DNA of 43,802 nucleotides, taken from Clostridium sp. AM34-11AC. Its GTDB lineage: Bacteria > Bacillota > Clostridia > Lachnospirales > Lachnospiraceae. This document shows positions 41,110 through 43,802 of this stretch, one piece after another; position 1 is the first letter of the stretch, and each line of letters opens with the position of its first letter. The notes under the pieces are model-generated. The model was not told where the DNA came from. It saw only the letters and a list, made by a program, of their open reading frames with translations, and ran no database searches. Where the stretch lies: NCBI RefSeq assembly GCF_003435375.1, contig NZ_QWGL01000027.1, positions 1-43,802 on the forward strand. Direction: 5' to 3'. The position numbers and the translations under genes are program-made.

Positions 41110-41360
41110 TGTTTACGAAATAAAAGGAAAATTCGCACCATTCCTCAATACGCTTGTTTAGGATATAAAAGGAAAAAACTCACCGACATGAAACTTGCTT
41201 GTTTAGGAAATAAAAGGAAAACGCATTCTGCTTGTTTAAGAAATAAAAGGAAAAAACAGGATGCAGGAAAAATCGCTTGTTTGCGATATAAAAGGAAAAA
41301 ACGTACAGAAAAACAAGGGAAAAGAGGGGAGTATGTTTGCGAAATAAAAGGAAAGAAACA
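41110..41360 (-). repeat. Transposon right end (RE): six inverted sites
   Basis: Copies of TGTTTnGrwATAAAAGGAA, the reverse of the left-end site, start at 41110, 41155, 41200, 41233, 41278 and 41334. The last is the 27-bp terminal form ending GAAACA at 41360. Spacing is 25, 25, 13, 25 and 36 bp. With LE1 it makes an inverted pair of ends. Confidence 0.88.
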
Positions 41361-41365
41361 AAAAT
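41361..41365. repeat. Target site duplication AAAAT (right copy)
   Basis: The same AAAAT as 10379-10383 follows the RE tip directly. It also abuts the tip of the second left end, so both elements used the same flank. Confidence 0.9.
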
Positions 41366-41580
41366 TGTTTAATTCCTTTTATTTCGCGAACATTCCCTCT
41401 AATCACGAACAAGGGATAAAATAAGCGTGAAAAATTCCTTTTATATCACGAACAGAAAGGGAAAAACCTGCAAATGGTTTTTCCCTTTTATCGCGAATAA
41501 GAGAGAAAAACTTGAAATCTGTGTTTTCCCATCTATCGCGAACAAGGCTGATAAAGTGTTTTCCTTTTATTTCTCAAACA
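41366..41580 (+). mobile_element. Second, diverged Tn7-like left end (LE2)
   Basis: The 27-bp tip (TGTTTAATTCC...GCGAACA, 41366-41392) is followed by sites at 41393-41411, 41435-41454, 41481-41500, 41526-41544 and 41561-41580. Copies 2, 4 and 5 are degenerate. Orientation equals LE1. Differences from LE1 exclude a recent duplication. Its partner right end is not seen up to 43802, so it is either an element running beyond the window or a relic. Confidence 0.8.
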
Positions 41581-41749
41581 TCTGATTATCTAAAAATACC
41601 CTCTTGCAATTTAAAAAACTTGATGATATAGTGGCGGCAACGGTTTGGCGAATGCTGAAATGAACGGAATACCGGTACCGGAATTATGATAAAGCGCTTT
41701 ATGATTTCAGGCAGGAACGTCTGAGCGAAAATTTCACTGAAAACGTTAC
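41581..41749 (+). promoter_or_regulatory. LE2 copy of the promoter and conserved block
   Basis: Promoter TTGCAA (41604-41609), 17 bp, TATAGT (41627-41632), then the same block as 10668-10762 with ~16 extra bp (41661-41676). Here the central palindrome is the perfect 14-mer ATAAAGCGCTTTAT. Confidence 0.65.
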
Positions 41750-41892
41750 ATATTAAAACTTACTTTTTAAAATCGCTCCATTTTGGATATTTCAAAATTT
41801 GTGAACCAAAGTGGGTTACAAAAATGGAATGGATTGGGTTACAAGAATTCCAAAAACCGTTATCCGCAAAATAGGTTAACATCAGTAGAATG

Positions 41893-42026
41893 CATTTTGG
41901 ATATGTCCCCCAAAAACATCCAAAATGGAAAATGTATATCTTTATACAATCACAGAATTTACTCACTTGTTTGTAGATATAAAACACATGAGGCCAGTCA
42001 CGGAAGTTCCCGTGGCTGACCTCACA
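41893..42026. other. Hairpins in the second element's leader
   Basis: CATTTTGGAT/ATCCAAAATG (41893-41927) is a 10-bp stem, and a strong TGAGG.CAG.CACGG/CCGTG.CTG.CCTCA hairpin with CATTTT follows (41989-42029), terminator-like but with no gene in front. The stretch 41750-41892 repeats CATTTTGGATAT loosely. Confidence 0.5.
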
Positions 42027-42417
42027 TTTTGGTTCAATGAGGGTTCCATCTACCTGTAGCTGTCAGGATTTTGATGTCTTTTGACACAGTACAAAAGACA
42101 TACCGATAATGTTACATATAAATGAGAAATTGAGGGGATAAAAAGAAGCTTAAAATTCCTCTGCACCGAAAAATCGCAGTTGGGAACCATGATCCATATC
42201 CATACTTATAATAGGTTGATGCAAGGCATAGAGTAATGGTGAAATATCGAAGGAAATCTTGCGACGCTGTTTCAAGTGTGGTAAGATAATACTATACATT
42301 ATTAGTTCCAAAAAGTTGATAAGTGGGCATTGCCCCGAGATCGATATGATCAGGGGATGCCTACAGAAGGGCTTTCCCTGTTTATATAAAATATCACAGA
42401 GAAAGTGAGGAAGATGC
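42027..42417. other. Intergenic stretch before the nuclease-like gene
   Basis: The only clear structure is TGTCTTTT/AAAAGACA (42075-42100), an 8-bp inverted repeat with a 10-nt gap. The SD for the next gene is GTGAGGAAG. No convincing small gene was found. Confidence 0.4.
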
Positions 42418-43290
42418 ATGGATTTTGAAAAGAAACATCAGGAAGATCTGCAAAGACTCAGAGGTTTCCGCTTATTGGATGATGACTTCATGACGAAAGT
42501 ATTTGAAGATATCCAGTGTGCGGAACTGTTGCTTCGGATCATCCTGAACGATGAAGGCATCCACGTTCTGGAAGTACACAGTCAGCGTGGCATCAAGAAC
42601 TTACAGGGCCGGTCCGTAAGACTGGACATTCTTGCTATCGATAGTCATGGCCGTGTATTTAATGTAGAGGTTCAGCGGAGTGACAAAGGTGCTGGCGCGA
42701 AGAGGGCCCGATACAACAGCGCATTGATTGATGCGAATGTCACCGAACCAGGTGATTTGTATGAGGCTCTGAATGAGACTTTCGTAATCTTCATTACAGA
42801 AAATGATGTTATGAAAGCAGATCTCCCAATCTATCATATTGATAGGGTTGTAAAGGAAACTGGGAAATTGTTTAAGGATGAGGCGCATATCATATATGTG
42901 AATTCCCAGATTAAGGATGAAACGAAACTTGGGCGATTAATGCATGATTTCAGTTGCACAAACGCAAAGGATATGCATAACAAGGTCCTTGCAGACCGCG
43001 TCCGGTATTTTAAGGAAGATGAGAGAGGAGTGGCGATTATGTGTCGTGAAATGGAAATTATGAGAAATCTGGCACATGAGGAAGGTGTTGAAATAGGCAT
43101 CAAAAAAGGTAGAATGCTGCAGTTGATTAAGCAGGTTTGCGCCAAGATGCAGAAGTTTTCTTCAGCAGAGGAAATTGCAAATGATCTTGTTGAGCAGGAC
43201 GTGCCGTTGATCCAGAAAATTATGGATGTAGCCCCGAACTTTGGTCCGGATTACAACGTTGATGCTATTTATAAGGCATTAAACTTGTAG
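42418..43290 (+). CDS. PD-(D/E)XK nuclease-family transposase-like protein (PDDEXK_2)
   Basis: The 290-residue protein has the family's N-terminal block LRGFRLLDDDFMTKVFEDIQCAELLLRIIL and the nuclease core KNLQGRSVRLDILAIDSHGRVFNVEVQRSD, where D (RLDIL) and EVQ fit the D-ExQ-type active site. The later regions (YVNSQIKDETKLGRLMHDFSC, the coiled GVEIGIKKGRMLQLIKQV) are also typical. Members of this Rpn-like group are abundant in Firmicutes genomes and cut DNA in RecA-independent recombination. It lies in the second element as cargo or passenger. Start ATG 42418. Confidence 0.88.
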   Translation: MDFEKKHQEDLQRLRGFRLLDDDFMTKVFEDIQCAELLLRIILNDEGIHVLEVHSQRGIKNLQGRSVRLDILAIDSHGRVFNVEVQRSDKGAGAKRARYNSALIDANVTEPGDLYEALNETFVIFITENDVMKADLPIYHIDRVVKETGKLFKDEAHIIYVNSQIKDETKLGRLMHDFSCTNAKDMHNKVLADRVRYFKEDERGVAIMCREMEIMRNLAHEEGVEIGIKKGRMLQLIKQVCAKMQKFSSAEEIANDLVEQDVPLIQKIMDVAPNFGPDYNVDAIYKALNL

Positions 43291-43343
43291 AGCTGCCGAA
43301 ACTCTCCTTGTGGAGAAACATTACAGCAAAAGATATTTCCCCA

Positions 43344-43372
43344 AGAGCTTCCCTGAGAGGAGGCTCTTTTTT
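43344..43372 (+). terminator. Terminator after the nuclease-like gene
   Basis: AGAGCTTCC/GGAGGCTCT stem with a 6-nt loop and TTTTT. The stretch 43373-43611 that follows is AT-rich with repeated TTTTGGA words and no gene. Confidence 0.8.
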
Positions 43373-43611
43373 GATGCCAGCACCAACTTTTGCGACACAT
43401 ACCCTGCTGGCTGTCAAAAATTTTACAGCCAAAATGGGGCGATATTGGAAAAATTCATTTTGGAAAATTGGAGAAAATTTGAGGTAAGATTTGACGGCCT
43501 ATTTTGGATTTTGGAAAAAATTTAGGAAATGTACAAAATAGCGGCAAATCCGCATGGATAAAGGATTTGCGATAATTTTCTATTTTGGAAATAAAAAAGT
43601 AGTTTTGTTTT

Positions 43612-43767
43612 GGGAGAGATCGCTCAGGCGATGCCGAAGGGGAACGCAGAAGCTCCCAGGCAAAAGGACCGGTTTCGGACGACGCTCCGAAAAGGCCGGG
43701 CGGCAGCGCCCGACCACCGAAGGTGCAACCTCCCAAAGCGGAGGGAATCTCTCAGGTAACTCAACGG
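43612..43767 (+). ncRNA. Tandem glycine riboswitch
   Basis: Two aptamer-like halves are readable: the first with GGGAGAGATCGC, GCCGAAGGGGAACGC and CTCCCAGGCAAAAGGACCGG (43612-43672); the second with CACCGAAGGTGCAACC and GGAATCTCTCAGGTAACTC (43690-43763). These are the glycine riboswitch signatures (GCCGAAGG, CAGGCAAAAGGAC). It controls a gene outside the window, usually a glycine cleavage or transport gene. Confidence 0.85.
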
Positions 43768-43802
43768 GGGCACAAAACCGTAAAGGGCGGTTTTGTGCCC
43801 TT
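43768..43802 (+). terminator. Riboswitch expression-platform terminator
   Basis: GGGCACAAAACCG/CGGTTTTGTGCCC, a 13-bp perfect stem with a 7-nt loop, then TT at the window edge. It is the OFF switch of the riboswitch. Confidence 0.88.

Larger units (their letters stand above)
10384..41360. mobile_element. Complete Tn7-like transposon, 30,977 bp, inserted after rsfS
   Basis: Ends are defined by 27-bp terminal sites, TGTTT...ACA, in inverted orientation (10384-10410 and 41334-41360), six internal-type sites at each end, and a 5-bp duplication. The core machinery is tnsA-tnsB-tnsC-tniQ (27640-34251) plus a second tniQ (35250-37661). Cargo fills 10.6-27 kb and 37.7-41 kb. The tns operon points toward the right end and starts 17 kb from the rsfS-proximal left end, whereas in Tn7 itself tnsA lies next to the target-proximal end. 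No cas genes are present, so this is not a CRISPR-guided element. Confidence 0.9.

Noticed and set aside
41110..41360. Repeats with 25-bp spacers that look like a small CRISPR array
   Set aside because: The same unit occurs inverted at the other end with a terminal 27-bp form and a 5-bp duplication, spacing is uneven, and no cas gene is present. These are transposon end sites.
10384..41360. CRISPR-associated (guide RNA) transposon
   Set aside because: No Cas12k or Cascade genes and no array were found, and the TniQ proteins are long and zinc-rich as in site-specific selectors.
43455..43736. Minus-strand frame over the glycine riboswitch
   Set aside because: The DNA is explained by the conserved aptamers on the plus strand.

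Overview
The window reads as chromosome from a Clostridia bacterium, most likely Lachnospiraceae. The reasons are the conserved order rplU-prp-rpmA-obgE-yhbY-nadD-yqeK-rsfS, an L27 precursor whose N-terminal extension matches a Prp protease, an L21 leader RNA, strong SD sites and a glycine riboswitch. Two mobile elements flank this housekeeping block, one on each side. No rRNA, tRNA, cas gene or CRISPR array was recognised.

Region by region. (1) 1 to about 5720 is the right end of a prophage: a retroelement-type reverse transcriptase, a coiled-coil peptide, holin, three-part endolysin, two tiny membrane peptides, a Cro-like repressor, a HIRAN-domain gene broken at a run of eleven G, and an IS30-type transposase. 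It stops just before the rplU promoter. (2) 5725-10376 is the ribosomal-protein and GTPase operon, which ends in rsfS. (3) 10384-41360 is an apparently complete Tn7-like transposon of 30,977 bp. Both ends are visible, each with six copies of a ~20-bp site in opposite orientation, a 27-bp terminal version running TGTTT...ACA, and a perfect 5-bp target duplication (AAAAT). It carries tnsA, tnsB, tnsC and two tniQ genes. (4) At 41366, straight after the duplication, a second diverged left end of the same family begins, so a second element or its relic lies in tandem at the same site. It holds a PD-(D/E)XK gene. The window closes on a tandem glycine riboswitch and its terminator.

Transposon cargo, left to right: a promoter-driven block also present in the second left end; a PARG-like / unknown / KptA operon suggesting NAD-derived ADP-ribose chemistry; a leftward group (peptidase S51-like, methyltransferase, DUF3841-like, unknown, Xre repressor with repeated operators, truncated secreted protein, transglutaminase-like surface protein); a HEPN-motif protein; a plasmid-like replicon with two related Rep-like initiators and an origin of 12 iterons; unknown genes and regulators; the tns operon; a metallophosphoesterase between the two tniQ genes; and two SipW-type (TasA/camelysin-like) secreted proteins, one fused to InlB-type and BspA-type repeats. 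Several of the right-hand genes share a leader whose hairpin would pair with the ribosome-binding site.

The most unusual points are a Tn7-like element placed directly downstream of rsfS, its tandem partner, two large zinc-ribbon TniQ proteins, and an iteron replicon inside the transposon. All functional names rest on reading motifs by eye. No database search was run.
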